Assembly (NCBI GenBank): GCA_030666985.1
Contig: DAOUWT010000038.1
Location: forward strand, 1 to 14,350
From: Chloroflexota bacterium
GTDB lineage: Bacteria > Chloroflexota > Anaerolineae > Anaerolineales > UBA11858
DNA length: 14,350 nt
Direction of reading: 5' to 3'
Shown: one piece after another, positions 13,700 to 14,350 of the stretch
How the letters are laid out: the number at the start of each line of letters is the position of its first letter
How positions within the stretch are numbered: the stretch's first letter is position 1
The notes under the pieces: generated by a model
Told to the model about the DNA's origin: nothing
The model's input: the letters and a program-made list of their open reading frames with translations, nothing else
Databases searched by the model: none
Program-made: the position numbers and the translations under genes

Positions 13700-13741
13700 G
13701 TGAAGCGTAAAACGTGAAACGTGATGCGTGATGCGTTGTTG
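13700..13741. repeat. Degenerate 7-bp tandem array (about 6 units)
   Basis: On the plus strand the units read GTGAAGC, GTAAAAC, GTGAAAC, GTGATGC, GTGATGC, GTTGTTG with no slippage in phase. The array fills most of the gap between the methyltransferase and the 726-aa gene. Read through from a TTG at 13785 it would add about 37 residues to the next protein, an extension best explained as translated repeat. Confidence 0.85.
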
Positions 13742-13752
13742 GGTAATACGCA

Positions 13753-13758
13753 ATTATA
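13753..13758 (-). promoter_or_regulatory. Candidate -10 box (TATAAT)
   Basis: A perfect TATAAT lies on the minus strand, seven bases past the methyltransferase stop codon and 78 bp before the 726-aa gene. No convincing -35 hexamer lies 16-18 bp upstream, so this may be chance or a weak internal promoter. Confidence 0.2.
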
Positions 13759-13765
13759 CTTTAAA

Positions 13766-14350
13766 TCACTTCTGCTTGCGAGCAATTACAATGATGCTCT
13801 CGCCCCAACGCCGGGGCAAGAACGGCTGCCCCATGATTGCCTGAATCCCTCCCAGGGAACCAAATATCAACTTTTGGAGCGTTTCGGGGATCAGCGGAAC
13901 GTAGGGTGTATCCCAAAAGCCGTCCGAGAAAACGCGCTCCACGTTCAGGTTGGCCTCGTGGCGAATCAGGTGCAGCCATTCAGCAGGCTTCTTGAGAGAG
14001 ATATGCGTAGGGTCTTGGTAGCCTATCCATTTTTCCCCTTTGAGAGGTTTGAGGAGGGAATCCAGGTTAGGGGCCGAGAGGATTAGCGTCCCGCCTGGGG
14101 CCAGGATGCGCCCCAGTTCACGGATGGCTTTCCCGGGGCGGGGAAGGTGTTCCACGATGTGTTTGATGATAACCACGCCAAAGGCGTCGCTGGGGAAAGG
14201 CAGCTCCTCGGCGGAGGCCAGACTCAAGGGGGTGCGTGGAGCCTCGTGTTTGGCCTGTTGCAAAGCCCAAGCGTTGACGTCAACCCCATAGGTTTCAAAG
14301 TCCGCTCTGAGCTGCCCAACTAAATGTCCCAGACCGCAGCCAATCTCCAA
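13766..14350 (-). CDS. Class I SAM-dependent methyltransferase, C-terminal part (5' end outside window)
   Basis: Methyltransf_11-type enzyme that would transfer a methyl group from S-adenosylmethionine; the substrate cannot be read. The visible 194 codons open at the glycine-rich SAM-binding motif I (EIGCGLGHL). An acidic strand-2 end (YGVDVN), the SAEELPFPSDAFGVV region and the post-II stretch ending LAPGGTLILSAPN follow, which is the canonical order. The leftmost visible codon is TTG, read here as the Leu that normally precedes EIGCG, so the true start lies beyond the right edge and the gene is truncated by the window, not by mutation. The C-terminal 80 residues (EKWIGYQDPTHISL onward, with a hydrophobic LIFGSLGGIQAIMG segment) resemble methyltransferases found in surface-glycan or lipid clusters; that is an inference. 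The next gene starts 91 bp downstream, across a heptad array. Confidence 0.9.
   Translation of the reverse strand: MEIGCGLGHLVGQLRADFETYGVDVNAWALQQAKHEAPRTPLSLASAEELPFPSDAFGVVIIKHIVEHLPRPGKAIRELGRILAPGGTLILSAPNLDSLLKPLKGEKWIGYQDPTHISLKKPAEWLHLIRHEANLNVERVFSDGFWDTPYVPLIPETLQKLIFGSLGGIQAIMGQPFLPRRWGESIIVIARKQK

Noticed and set aside
13675..13785. Longer N-terminus for the 726-aa protein (37 extra residues)
   Set aside because: It needs a TTG start overlapping the methyltransferase and consists of translated heptad repeat (NNASRITFHVLRF).

Overview
The window is one co-directional block of seven protein genes, all on the minus strand. Bacterial-type cytidylate kinase and PlsC, together with two proteins carrying the YYYxG-containing polytopic domain DUF2298 (Chlor_Arch_YYY), known mainly from Chloroflexi and archaea, point to a Chloroflexota bacterium, probably of the Anaerolineae type. 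This is an inference from gene content; there is no rRNA or other phylogenetic marker here. I see no tRNA, rRNA, CRISPR, IS transposase or credible plus-strand gene.

Layout in transcription order (right to left). The C-terminal part of a class I SAM methyltransferase runs off the right edge. It is followed by a 726-aa polytopic GT39/PMT-like protein, then a 1651-aa fusion (N-terminal GT39-like domain, an extracytoplasmic beta-rich stretch, C-terminal YYY/DUF2298 domain). Next come an 824-aa stand-alone YYY/DUF2298 protein, a 613-aa divergent GT39-like protein, (d)CMP kinase (cmk) and a PlsC-type lysophospholipid acyltransferase. The four large membrane proteins take up about three quarters of the window. 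A plausible joint role is transfer of sugars from polyprenyl-phosphate carriers to an acceptor on the outer face of the membrane, with the methyltransferase modifying the glycan or lipid. The last two genes are housekeeping nucleotide and phospholipid genes that share the strand. No substrate can be read from the sequence.

The most unusual feature is repetitive DNA. Every gene junction, plus the 3' side of plsC, holds a degenerate tandem array with a period of 7 bp. The arrays have different consensus words (for example GCGTGAT, TGGATAT, TTAGTCC), and they supply stop codons and at least one ribosome binding site. Inside the genes the repeats are of a different kind. They are palindromic or GC-rich elements, and those of definable length are multiples of three (18, 24 and 45 bp) and in frame: a perfect 45-bp hairpin and two REP-like hairpin elements in the 1651-aa gene, and 18-bp and 24-bp tandem repeats in the 613-aa gene. 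Two MITE-like imperfect inverted repeats lie in the intergenic gaps. The only gene-free stretch over 300 bp (11168-11493) is mostly accounted for by one of these, a heptad array, a further inverted repeat and a doubtful 60-codon ORF.
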